Shown here piece after piece: positions 22,217 through 29,317 of a stretch of 29,317 nt of DNA; position 1 is the stretch's first letter, and every line of letters starts with the position of its first letter. A model generated the notes under the pieces. The model was not told the origin of the DNA, did no database searches, and worked only from the letters and a program-made list of their open reading frames with translations. The position numbers and the translations under genes were made by a program. The stretch comes from JAAYKM01 sp964411235 (GTDB taxonomy: Bacteria; Desulfobacterota; Syntrophia; Syntrophales; JAAYKM01), in the NCBI GenBank assembly GCA_964411235.1, contig CAYPKE010000011.1, positions 1 to 29,317 on the forward strand. The letters run 5' to 3'.

Positions 22217-22284
22217 TTTGGGTAATGGTTTCGACGACGTCCTGGCAGGCTTGACTTTGACATGCCTGAAAGAGAGGGTTTTTC

Positions 22285-22941
22285 ATGCATATACCGGATG
22301 GTTTTCTGTCAACGCAAACCTGGGTGCCTGCTTGGCTTCTGTCCGCAGGCGGTATTGGCTACTGCCTTGAACGGGCAAAAAAGACCATGCAGGACCGGGT
22401 GGTGCCTCTGATGGGCGTCATGGCTGCCTTCATTTTCGCCGCGCAGATGGTCAATTTCCCTGTTATGGGGGGAACGTCGGGGCATCTCCTTGGCGGCGTT
22501 CTGGCGGCAGTCCTCTTGGGTCCCTATGGCGGAGCGATTGTGATTGGCTGCGTCTTGGCCGTCCAGTGCCTTATCTTTCAGGACGGTGGACCGACGGCCC
22601 TGGGGGCCAACATCCTGAACATGGCTGTTATCGGTACCATGGGCGGATATGTTTTTTATAAACTTATTCGCGGCCGTTCCGACGGGCATTATCGTATTCT
22701 TGCCGCAACGGCCGTCGCGTCCTGGCTTTCGGTCATGCTGGCGTCAGGAGCCTGTGCGTTGGAGTTGGCCTTTTCGGGGACCTCGCCTTTTGGGATCGTG
22801 TTGCCGGCTATGTTGGGTGTGCATGCTGTCATCGGTGTCGGCGAGGGAGCGATTACAACCCTGGTTGTTGGTTTCATCCTCAAGGTCAGGCCGGATCTGC
22901 TTTTTTCGCATAGCGCGGGGATGGCAAGAATTCCTGCCTGA
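22285..22941 (+). CDS. cbiM: CbiM/NikM substrate-binding subunit of a nickel/cobalt ECF-type transporter
   Basis: A 218-residue membrane protein with about six helices. It starts with MHIPDGFLS, whose free N terminus and His2 are metal ligands in this family. Later signatures are AAQMVNFPVMGGTSGHLLGG, QCLIFQDGGPTALGANILNMA and HAVIGVGEGAITTLVVGF. Together with the N component, CbiQ and CbiO it captures Ni2+ or Co2+. Linkage to nikR and to two nickel pathways points to nickel (NikM); that choice is inference, since nickel and cobalt versions look alike. AGAGAGGG precedes the ATG. Confidence 0.93.
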   Translation: MHIPDGFLSTQTWVPAWLLSAGGIGYCLERAKKTMQDRVVPLMGVMAAFIFAAQMVNFPVMGGTSGHLLGGVLAAVLLGPYGGAIVIGCVLAVQCLIFQDGGPTALGANILNMAVIGTMGGYVFYKLIRGRSDGHYRILAATAVASWLSVMLASGACALELAFSGTSPFGIVLPAMLGVHAVIGVGEGAITTLVVGFILKVRPDLLFSHSAGMARIPA

Positions 22942-22982
22942 GTAAGGGAACCACCGCATTGATAAGGATAGAGAGGCTGGTC

Positions 22983-23267
22983 ATGAAGAAAAAGGAGATT
23001 GTCTGGGGCTTATTCATTGCGCTTGCGGTGGCGCTCTTCCTGTCACCCTTTGCCTCCTCCTGGCCGGATGGTCTGGAGTGGGTCGCGGAGGGACTCGGCT
23101 TCCTGGAGAAAGGCGAGGGATCACCGGCGTTCAGTTCTCCGATGCCGGATTACGTCTTTCCGGGGGTGGCACATGAGGGCTTGGCAACCGCTCTGGCGGG
23201 GGGGATTGGGACCCTGATCATGTTTGGCGTGGGTTTTGGGGTGGCCTGGTTGTTGAAAAAGCGATAG
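22983..23267 (+). CDS. PDGLE-domain protein, N component of the nickel/cobalt transporter
   Basis: A 94-residue protein with an N-terminal helix (residues 7-24), the motif WPDGLEWVAEGLGF directly after it, a short periplasmic loop and a second helix (about 72-91) ending in KKR. The PDGLE domain is the C-terminal part of some fused NikM/CbiM proteins or, as here, a separate partner taking the place of CbiN/NikN. I chose ATG 22983 with GAGAGG six bases upstream; a TTG at 22959 is less likely. It lies between cbiM and cbiQ. Confidence 0.88.
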   Translation: MKKKEIVWGLFIALAVALFLSPFASSWPDGLEWVAEGLGFLEKGEGSPAFSSPMPDYVFPGVAHEGLATALAGGIGTLIMFGVGFGVAWLLKKR

Positions 23268-23274
23268 ACCTGAT

Positions 23275-24054
23275 ATGAATCACGCGTTCATCGATAAATA
23301 TAGTGAAATAGGAAGTCCGATCCACCTGCTCGATCCCCGGGGCAAGGTGATAGGATTTGGCCTGCTGATTTTTTCCGTTATCCTTCTAGGGGATATCACG
23401 CTCAGTATCTTCGCTTTTCTGGTGTTTATTCTGGCGCTCCTGGTCTTGCTTTCCCGGGTTCCGGGAGGCTTTGTGCTGAAACGTTCCCTGGTCATTGTGC
23501 CGTTTTCCATGATGATTGCGGCGTTTTTACCGTTCATGAAAGAGGGGACGCTGCTCTACGGCATTGAGACATCCTTGTTTTCTCTCAAGGTGTCTCAGGA
23601 GGGACTGCGAATGTTCAGCAATATTGTGGCAAAATCTTTTCTGTCGGTTCTCTGTTTGATTCTCCTCACATCAACGACCCGGTTTCCCGACCTCATGAAA
23701 GCCTTGGAAAAAATGAAATGCCCCCGCCTGATCATTCTTATCCTTTCCTTCATGTATCGCTACATATTTGTGGTAGAGGATGAATTCATGAAGATGCGTC
23801 AGGCAAAACTATCCCGAACCGTTGGCAGCTCTTGGTGGCATGAAATCAGGACCCTGTCCAATATGGTGGGGGTACTTTTTCTCCGCTCCTATGAACGGGC
23901 GGAGGCCGTTTATCTTGCCATGTGTTCCCGCGGCTTTACCGGGTGCATTCAATACCACCACGACTTTCATCTGAAAGGAAAGGACATGGTCTTTCTGACG
24001 GTTATCATAGCTTCCCTCGCCGGCATGCTCTGCCTCGATACATTTTATGGATAA
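23275..24054 (+). CDS. cbiQ: CbiQ/NikQ transmembrane coupling subunit
   Basis: A 259-residue ECF T-component. Helices occur at the N terminus (VIGFGLLIFSVILLG, LSIFAFLVFILALLVLLS), in the middle and at the C terminus. The coupling helices carry the family patterns MKALEKMKCPRLIILILSFMYRYIFV and SYERAEAVYLAMCSRGFTG, with the Ala-Arg-Gly-type motif seen as CSRGF. It transmits ATP-driven movement from CbiO to CbiM. It starts seven bases after the PDGLE gene and overlaps cbiO by eight bases. Confidence 0.93.
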   Translation: MNHAFIDKYSEIGSPIHLLDPRGKVIGFGLLIFSVILLGDITLSIFAFLVFILALLVLLSRVPGGFVLKRSLVIVPFSMMIAAFLPFMKEGTLLYGIETSLFSLKVSQEGLRMFSNIVAKSFLSVLCLILLTSTTRFPDLMKALEKMKCPRLIILILSFMYRYIFVVEDEFMKMRQAKLSRTVGSSWWHEIRTLSNMVGVLFLRSYERAEAVYLAMCSRGFTGCIQYHHDFHLKGKDMVFLTVIIASLAGMLCLDTFYG

Positions 24055-24793
24055 GAACGCCATAGAAATCAGCCGCCTGGACTTTACCTATCCGGACGGA
24101 ACCAAGGCTCTATCGGACATTACCCTGGATGTGCGGGAAAATGAAACCATGGGGTTGATCGGTTCCAACGGCGCGGGGAAATCCACCCTCCTGCTTCATT
24201 TAAACGGTATCTTCTTTGGCAGCTGTCCCATTAAGATTATGGGTGTTCCTGTGACGGAGAAGCGGTTGAACCAGGTCCGTAGCCAGGTGGGGATGGTTTT
24301 TCAGGACTCCGACCATCAGCTTTTCATGCCCACGGTTTTTGATGATGTAAGTTTCGGACCGGTCAACATGAGGATGGACAAAGAGGAAGTAGCCGCTTCG
24401 GTCCAGTGGGCCCTGCGGGAAGTGGACGTTTTGCCCCTGGCCCGCCGTCCCTCTCACCATTTGAGTGTAGGAGAGAAGCGACGCGTTTCCATCGCGACGG
24501 TATTGTCCATGAAGCCTGCCATTATTGTTCTGGATGAGCCTTCGAGCAATCTGGACCCGAAGCACCGGCGTGAACTCATAGAGCTTTTGAACCGTCTGGC
24601 CATGACAAAAATTATTGCCACCCATGATTTGCCTTTGGTCTGGGACACTTGTGACCGGGTGGCCCTGATGGATGGTGGGACAATCTGTGCCGTCGGAACC
24701 ACCAAGGGGATACTCTCAGACACGGCCTTGATGGAAAATCATGGACTCTATATGCCCTTCATTAAATTGGAGAATGAATCATCTCCGGCATGA
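24047..24793 (+). CDS. cbiO: CbiO/NikO ATP-binding subunit
   Basis: A 248-residue ABC ATPase powering the transporter. Walker A is GSNGAGKST, the Q-loop lies in GMVFQDSDHQLFMPTVFDDVSFGP (typical of CbiO/EcfA), the ABC signature is HLSVGEKRRVSIA, Walker B is IIVLDEPSSNLDP and the switch His is in IIATHDLPL. A single ATPase gene implies a homodimer. It ends 33 bases from the convergent hydrogenase-protease gene, and no terminator is visible in that gap. Confidence 0.95.
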   Translation: MDKNAIEISRLDFTYPDGTKALSDITLDVRENETMGLIGSNGAGKSTLLLHLNGIFFGSCPIKIMGVPVTEKRLNQVRSQVGMVFQDSDHQLFMPTVFDDVSFGPVNMRMDKEEVAASVQWALREVDVLPLARRPSHHLSVGEKRRVSIATVLSMKPAIIVLDEPSSNLDPKHRRELIELLNRLAMTKIIATHDLPLVWDTCDRVALMDGGTICAVGTTKGILSDTALMENHGLYMPFIKLENESSPA

Positions 24794-24826
24794 ATGCGTA
24801 TCTGGTAAGCTCCCCTGTCCAACCTT

Positions 24827-25339
24827 TTAAAAAGCATTTCCCGGAATCCGTGATGTTTGTGAGCGGATCAGGCTCATGATCTGCCTTGCAGCGGGAAGCA
24901 CGAAAGATGCCGTCGATGGAGAAAGCCTCCGGTGAAAGTCAAAATCAACGCCGCGTACGGATACGAGGTGACCTTCCGGATGGCAGCCATGTAAAGCGTC
25001 GTAGAAAGCCAAAAGGGTGGCAGGGCTCATGTGGTGGGTAAAAGTCAACCCTGCCTCATCTGGCGATACAGGCGCATGGTGCAGGTGTTCCAGGGACGTA
25101 TCGACATGGGCATCGACGAAGACGATCCGGTCATAATCAACCAGCAGATCGATCATTTCCGGCACAAGCTGGCCGATGAAGGCCGTATCCACCGGACGTC
25201 CTAGTTCCTCAAGCCCCGTTTCGTTCTCAGAAAGGGGATCGAGTGCCAGGTCGCGGCGGACGGCATTGATAATGTGAAAGGCCACGCCGTCATCGGCGCG
25301 GTCCAGGTTTCCGAAACCGATAACCAGAATTCTTTTCAT
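24827..25339 (-). CDS. Hydrogenase maturation protease (HoxW/HyaD family)
   Basis: A 170-residue endopeptidase that trims the C-terminal extension of the NiFe large subunit after nickel insertion. The N-terminal ILVIGFGNLDRADDGVAFHI is the family signature with acidic metal ligands at D16/D17. Other likely nickel ligands are D76 (VFVDAH) and H102/H103 (FTHHMSP). An unusual ~20-residue segment rich in Glu and Leu follows the first helix. I chose ATG 25339, which restores the family N terminus; a longer frame to 25426 would overlap the large-subunit gene. The ribosome-binding site is weak, and a terminator hairpin lies 18 bases before the start. Its substrate is probably the HoxH-like protein just upstream. 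Confidence 0.9.
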   Translation of the reverse strand: MKRILVIGFGNLDRADDGVAFHIINAVRRDLALDPLSENETGLEELGRPVDTAFIGQLVPEMIDLLVDYDRIVFVDAHVDTSLEHLHHAPVSPDEAGLTFTHHMSPATLLAFYDALHGCHPEGHLVSVRGVDFDFHRRLSPSTASFVLPAARQIMSLIRSQTSRIPGNAF

Positions 25340-25356
25340 GAGTGCGTTTCCAATGT

Positions 25357-25396
25357 AAAAAAAGAAAGCGGGGGAACGCGACCGTTCCTCCGCTTT
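25357..25396 (-). terminator. Intrinsic terminator between the hydrogenase large subunit and its protease
   Basis: On the minus strand AAAGCGG-A-GGAAC (25396-25384) pairs with GTTCC-C-CCGCTTT (25377-25365), a 13-position stem with one A/C mismatch and a 6-base loop. C and seven T (25363-25357) follow. It begins 20 bases after the large-subunit stop. Transcription reaching the protease must read through it or start inside the gap. Confidence 0.85.
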
Positions 25397-25415
25397 CAGG
25401 AAGACAATCCCATCG

Positions 25416-26855
25416 TCAGCGGGCAATACGGTCCAGTACAGTCCCGTCCGCTGCCATCAGGGTAATCTCCAGCGGCATCTTGCCAATGGCATGAGTGGAG
25501 CAGGACAGGCACGGGTCATAACAGCGGATGGCCGCTTCAACCCGGTTGAGCATGCCTTCGGTGAGCTCATTTCCCTTGACAAAGGCCTTGGCTACAGCCC
25601 CCGACGCCGTATGCATGGCCCAGTTGTTGTGGCCCGTCGCCACGATCAGGTTCACCCGCGTGAGCAGCCCGTTTTCGTCGGTGCTGTAGTCATGGATCAG
25701 CGTCCCGCGAGGGGCTTCAATCACGCCAACCCCGTGGCTGGGCAACTGGGCGCTCGAACTGCTCGGGTAGTTTCGGACCTCTTTGGACATGATATCCGCA
25801 TCCGCCAGGAGCTGGCCGATGCGTTCCAGGCAATAGAGAACTTCGATCATCCGGGCATAATGATAGTAAAGCGACCCTTCGATGGGTTTCCCGCCCTTGA
25901 TCGAACGGAAATGTTCGAACTCGTGATTGGCCAGGGGGGTGCCTATCTTGTCGACCATGTTCAGTCGCCCCAGGGGGCCAACACGATAGATCCCCTCCGG
26001 GAAACCCTGCTTCCGGAAGTAGGGATGCTTCAGAAATGACCAGGGCTCGACATGTTCGGCAATGTGCGAGAGGTAGCCTTCCGCTTTGAACTGGGCCAGG
26101 TAATTCCCCTTGGCATCCTTGACCCTGATCTCCCCGTCATAGAGCTGCATGCCCCCTTCCTCGTCCACCAGCCCCATATAGCCTGAGGGGAAAGCGGCAA
26201 ACGTATCGGCCAGGGTCTTGTTTGCCTCCAGCCATCCGCGGGCGATGTCGATGGCGATCTTGCCAACGTCGATCATGGCGTCCAGTTCAGAGGCAATGGC
26301 ATCGCGATCCTCGACTTTAAGAGGGGCATTTACCCCACCGGGTACACAGAAATTGGGATGTACTTTCTTGCCGCCCCCGAGCCGCTGGATAATCTCCTGA
26401 CCGTAGCGGCGCAGATGCACAGCTTTGATGGCCAGTTCCTTATCCGCCTTGATGATCCCGAAGATATTCCGTTCCGCGGGATCGGCATCGAACCCGAGCA
26501 GCAGATCGGGCGCCGCGAGATGGAAAAAATGCAGCCCATGGGATTGTACAACCTGCCCCATGTGCATCAGCTCGCGCAGGAGCTTTGCCGTCCGCGTGGG
26601 TTCCACCCGGGCCACATTATCGCAGGCCTTGGCGGCCGCCAGATGATGACTGACCGGGCAGATACCGCAGATACGCTGCGTGATCTGGGGCATTTCAAAG
26701 TAGGGGCGTCCTTCGCAGAACTTTTCCAGTCCGCGGAACTCGTCCACATGAAAGAAAGTCTGTTCCACGTCACCCTGCTCGTTCAGATGGATTGTGACAC
26801 GCCCATGACCCTCCACCCTGGTCACGGGTTCGATGGTTATTTTGCGAGCGCTCAT
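25416..26855 (-). CDS. hoxH: NiFe hydrogenase large (catalytic) subunit, HoxH-like group 3
   Basis: A 479-residue catalytic subunit binding the NiFe(CN)2CO centre. The N-terminal L1 motif is RICGICPVSHH (Cys63, Cys66) and the C-terminal L2 motif is DPCLSCSTH (Cys449, Cys452, His455). Maturation should cut after His455, removing 24 residues that begin AIGKMP. The DEFRGLEKFCEGRPYFEMP segment and the DPCxSCSTH ending suit the group 3d bidirectional, NAD-linked enzymes (HoxH) or the related group 3c MvhA; the HoxY-like small subunit next door favours 3d. GAGGAGAAAAGCC precedes the ATG. The protein is cytoplasmic; no Tat signal is on the partner. Confidence 0.93.
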   Translation of the reverse strand: MSARKITIEPVTRVEGHGRVTIHLNEQGDVEQTFFHVDEFRGLEKFCEGRPYFEMPQITQRICGICPVSHHLAAAKACDNVARVEPTRTAKLLRELMHMGQVVQSHGLHFFHLAAPDLLLGFDADPAERNIFGIIKADKELAIKAVHLRRYGQEIIQRLGGGKKVHPNFCVPGGVNAPLKVEDRDAIASELDAMIDVGKIAIDIARGWLEANKTLADTFAAFPSGYMGLVDEEGGMQLYDGEIRVKDAKGNYLAQFKAEGYLSHIAEHVEPWSFLKHPYFRKQGFPEGIYRVGPLGRLNMVDKIGTPLANHEFEHFRSIKGGKPIEGSLYYHYARMIEVLYCLERIGQLLADADIMSKEVRNYPSSSSAQLPSHGVGVIEAPRGTLIHDYSTDENGLLTRVNLIVATGHNNWAMHTASGAVAKAFVKGNELTEGMLNRVEAAIRCYDPCLSCSTHAIGKMPLEITLMAADGTVLDRIAR

Positions 26856-26867
26856 GGCTTTTCTCCT

Positions 26868-27413
26868 CTAATCATACTTGAATAAATGGGGCGGCAGGAC
26901 AACAGGTGTCCGGCCGGCCAGCAATTCCGAAAGGGCATAATAAAGCGCATCGGCGCTGGGGGGACAACCGGGGATGAAAAGATCAACTTTGACCACCTTG
27001 TCGACACCCACCACTTCATCCAGGGGGACTCCAAGTTCCGGCGAATCCGGGATGACCCCGTCCGTTGTGCTTTCCGTTTCCAGGTAGGCGCGTTTCAAGG
27101 CTGCTTGCGTTCCGCACAGGTTACGCATCGCCGGAACCCCGCCGAAGGTGGCGCAGTCGCCGATGGCGATGAGGATCTGGCAGCGTTCACGCATCTGTTT
27201 GGCAACCTCCACGTTATGGCTGTTACAGATGGCGCCTTCCAGAATCCCAACTGTCACCCCTTCCTTGGGGGGGTGTTTAAGATCCGTTACCGGACTCGAC
27301 GTAAATTCGACCAGCTCCATCAGTTCGAGAATGCGGTCATCTATATCGAGAAAAGACATATGGCATCCGGCGCAACCGCCCAGCCAGTCCGTTGCGATCG
27401 TTACCTTAGGCAT
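26868..27413 (-). CDS. hoxY: NiFe hydrogenase small subunit, HoxY-like
   Basis: A 181-residue small subunit without a signal peptide. It carries one [4Fe-4S] (proximal) cluster with likely ligands Cys14 and Cys17 (GGCAGCHMSFLDID), Cys87 (IGDCATFGGVP) and Cys150 (IPGCPPSADAL). The GCxGCHMSFLD motif and the short length fit HoxY of NAD-linked hydrogenases. It relays electrons between the NiFe site and the iron-sulfur subunit encoded just upstream. GGAGAGTTGATTC precedes the ATG at 27413, 15 bases after the previous stop; hoxH follows 12 bases later. Confidence 0.93.
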   Translation of the reverse strand: MPKVTIATDWLGGCAGCHMSFLDIDDRILELMELVEFTSSPVTDLKHPPKEGVTVGILEGAICNSHNVEVAKQMRERCQILIAIGDCATFGGVPAMRNLCGTQAALKRAYLETESTTDGVIPDSPELGVPLDEVVGVDKVVKVDLFIPGCPPSADALYYALSELLAGRTPVVLPPHLFKYD

Positions 27414-27428
27414 GAATCAACTCTCCTT

Positions 27429-29204
27429 TCACTTTTGTTCCTTTGCCGCCTTTTTTGAGATGTCCTTGAGCGATTTGCCCAAATCCTTCCCCAGTTTGCC
27501 GGCCAGCAAAGCCAGAATTTCCCAATCCGCTTTGGCATCGCCCAGAGGTTCGACGGCCTGGTTGGCGGTTTGTACCCGTCCCTCGGTATTTGTCAGCGTA
27601 CCGGAGCGCTCCGACCAGATCGCCGACGGCAAAACGACATCCGCCTTTTCCGTCAGCGGGGAGGCATATGCGGCCTGGACAACAAGGAAGGTCTTCTTGC
27701 CTGCCTTCTTTAGGATGTCGGCACCGTTGCCATCCAATTCACCCTGCAGAAAGTAGACAAAATCGGCACCCAACGTGCCACTGACACCGTTCATGCCAAA
27801 CTGCACTGCAGCACAGGCATTGATGCCGGGTTCAATCGGGATGAAGCGGGCTTTTGATTCCAATTTCTTCAGTGCGTCGGCGGCCTTATCGCTCAAACCC
27901 GGCCCGTAAAGAACGGCCACGTGATTGACTTTTTCCGCCGTACGGAGTGCCTTGTCGATATCCTTTAATTTTATGACCGCTTCGGCAAACGGAGCCAAGC
28001 CGTTTTCCTTGTCGTCGACCACAATCAGGCGTTTTCCCTGATCGACCAGCCGCTTGATGAAAAAGGATGCCACCGGCTGCTCGTCAACCGGGTTCACCCC
28101 GACCACCAGCATCAGGTCGCTGTCAAGCAGGTCGCTGAAACGGCCCTTTTCCTTCGCCCCGAGGTCTAATGTAGCACCACTTGCGAGTTGTAACGTACTT
28201 CCACTGAAGAGATTAGACGCCAAGTACAGGGCTTCATTGGTGGCATCACCTGATACACAAAGCGCCCTGTCCGCAGCATCGGTTTTGTTGATTTGATCGG
28301 CGACGGCCTGCAGCGCTTCATCCCAGCCCGCCGGGAGCAGCCCCTCTTTCCGGCGCAGCAGCGGCTGGGTAATGCGTTCCCGTTCCTCTTCATAAAGGGG
28401 AAGGAAACGCCCGTATTTGCATAGTAACCCGCTGTTAACGGGTGCATCCCAGTCACCTTCGATCCTGACAACATTGCCGCCCCGTGTCACGATACTGATG
28501 CCACAGCCGATACTGCACTTGTTGCAGATGCTGGGGATACGTTCACTCTGCTCCCCACGGGCCATGTATGAGCTGCGCTTGTCAACCAGAGCTCCTGTGG
28601 GGCAGACCTGCAGGCAGGTGCCGCAGGAGATGCAGGTGGAATCGGCAAAGGGAATCGCGGCGTCAGCATGGATCATGGACTTTGCCCCTCGCTGTCCGAG
28701 TCCCAGGGTGTGATTGGCCACAAGTTCGGAGCAGGCCCGGGCGCATTTCTGGCAAAGAATACAACGGCTATGATCCATCAGGAAGTATTTCCGGGACGCG
28801 TCCAGCGGGAAGGGCTGCCGGTAAGTCGAGAACTTCCAGTGGCTGATTCCGTATCGGTAACCGAGGTTCTGCAATTCGCAGTCACCACTGATTTCGCAGA
28901 AGGGACAGTAATGGTTTCGTTCGGCAAAAAGCATATCCAGGATCAGTTTCCGGGCCGCCACGACTTTCGGCGATTCCGTCTCGATTTCCATGCCTTCAAA
29001 AATCGGGAATGTGCAGGCCGACTGGAGGATTCGCAGCCCCTTGATTTCGACAACACATATCCGGCACGCGCCGACGGGGTGCAAGGCACGATGATGACAC
29101 AGGGTCGGGATATCCACGCCTGCCTCCTTCGCAACCTGGTAAACCGTCAAGCCCATCTTTGCACGGATTTCACGGCCGTTCAGAGTAATGCTAACCTTTG
29201 CCAT
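27429..29204 (-). CDS. Iron-sulfur subunit, HoxU/NuoG-like with molybdopterin-type C-terminal domain
   Basis: A 591-residue electron-transfer subunit. The N-terminal part holds a [2Fe-2S] domain (Cys36, 47, 50, 64), a His-ligated [4Fe-4S] site (His98, Cys100, 103, 109) and two ferredoxin-type [4Fe-4S] sites (Cys148-151-154-158 and Cys191-194-197-201). A fifth site (Cys227, 230, 234, 262) opens a NuoG/molybdopterin-oxidoreductase-like domain to the C terminus. HoxU normally ends near residue 240, so this is longer and NuoG-like. The last ~25 residues are lysine-rich. GGAGAGATGACGA precedes the ATG. No HoxE or HoxF gene is in the window; 113 bases upstream are non-coding to the window edge. Confidence 0.9.
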   Translation of the reverse strand: MAKVSITLNGREIRAKMGLTVYQVAKEAGVDIPTLCHHRALHPVGACRICVVEIKGLRILQSACTFPIFEGMEIETESPKVVAARKLILDMLFAERNHYCPFCEISGDCELQNLGYRYGISHWKFSTYRQPFPLDASRKYFLMDHSRCILCQKCARACSELVANHTLGLGQRGAKSMIHADAAIPFADSTCISCGTCLQVCPTGALVDKRSSYMARGEQSERIPSICNKCSIGCGISIVTRGGNVVRIEGDWDAPVNSGLLCKYGRFLPLYEEERERITQPLLRRKEGLLPAGWDEALQAVADQINKTDAADRALCVSGDATNEALYLASNLFSGSTLQLASGATLDLGAKEKGRFSDLLDSDLMLVVGVNPVDEQPVASFFIKRLVDQGKRLIVVDDKENGLAPFAEAVIKLKDIDKALRTAEKVNHVAVLYGPGLSDKAADALKKLESKARFIPIEPGINACAAVQFGMNGVSGTLGADFVYFLQGELDGNGADILKKAGKKTFLVVQAAYASPLTEKADVVLPSAIWSERSGTLTNTEGRVQTANQAVEPLGDAKADWEILALLAGKLGKDLGKSLKDISKKAAKEQK

Positions 29205-29281
29205 TCGTCATCTCTCCTTTTTTTCTTATGCCATGCATGCAGCCATAAACCTATGGAGTACGATTATTACCACGGCAAATA

Positions 29282-29311
29282 AATATATAAATATCTTTTA
29301 TTTTGTGATAA
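29282..29311 (-). promoter_or_regulatory. Possible promoter of the hydrogenase operon
   Basis: Minus strand TTATCA (29311-29306), 18-base spacer, TATATT (29287-29282), inside a strongly AT-rich stretch unlike the surrounding genes. The start near 29275 would give a leader of about 70 bases. If real, the iron-sulfur gene heads its own operon. The -35 matches four of six bases and the site lies at the window edge, so it is tentative. Confidence 0.3.
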
Positions 29312-29317
29312 ACGATA

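Noticed and set aside
29238..29256. Palindromic TGCATGCA and TGGC words upstream of the hydrogenase operon, checked as a sigma54 promoter.
   Set aside because: GG and GC do not fall at the required -24/-12 spacing with TGGCAC-N5-TTGC.

Overview
The window reads as chromosomal DNA of an anaerobic, Gram-negative bacterium, most likely Desulfobacterota (the former Deltaproteobacteria, possibly Syntrophales-like). This assignment is inference from gene content: an Mbh/Mrp-type ion-transport cluster, an FmdE-family protein, formate-tetrahydrofolate ligase, a NAD-linked (group 3d-like) NiFe hydrogenase, nickel-pincer cofactor genes and an outer-membrane beta-barrel. No mobile element, CRISPR array or rRNA was seen.

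Region 1 (1-3579, + strand) is housekeeping: the 3' end of clpB, a DUF1844 protein, ispE, tRNA-Gln(TTG), prs and pth. Region 2 (3794-11539, - strand) is one tightly packed operon of twelve membrane-protein genes behind a strong sigma70-like promoter. In transcription order it encodes MrpE, MrpF, MrpG, a DUF4040/MbhD-like protein, an MbhE-like protein, MrpB, MrpC, two MrpD/NuoM-type antiporter subunits, two small unassigned membrane proteins (47 and 90 aa) and a third NuoL/MrpA-like antiporter subunit. It matches the ion-pumping half of an Mbh-type complex, but no hydrogenase or other redox subunit is encoded in it. Region 3 (11674-14755) holds smaller single genes: an FmdE-family zinc-ribbon protein, a lipoprotein gene broken by a one-base frameshift, an outer-membrane beta-barrel, a DUF486/DMT-type membrane protein and a two-helix membrane protein.

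Region 4 (15074-29204) has a nickel theme. hisC is followed by larC, larE and larB, three enzymes that build the nickel-pincer nucleotide cofactor; larA is absent. A tandem-ACT protein and fhs come next. Then nikR is followed by an ECF-type transporter, cbiM/nikM, a PDGLE protein (N component), cbiQ and cbiO. A promoter overlaps the nikR stop codon, and immediately after it lies a dyad with the 22-bp half-site spacing of a NikR operator; together they head a leader of about 285 nt that can fold. On the opposite strand are a HoxU/NuoG-like iron-sulfur subunit, HoxY-like and HoxH-like hydrogenase subunits and a matching maturation protease. So the right-hand half encodes nickel sensing, nickel uptake and two nickel-consuming pathways side by side.

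All calls come from reading the sequence and translated proteins. No database search, folding program or alignment was run.
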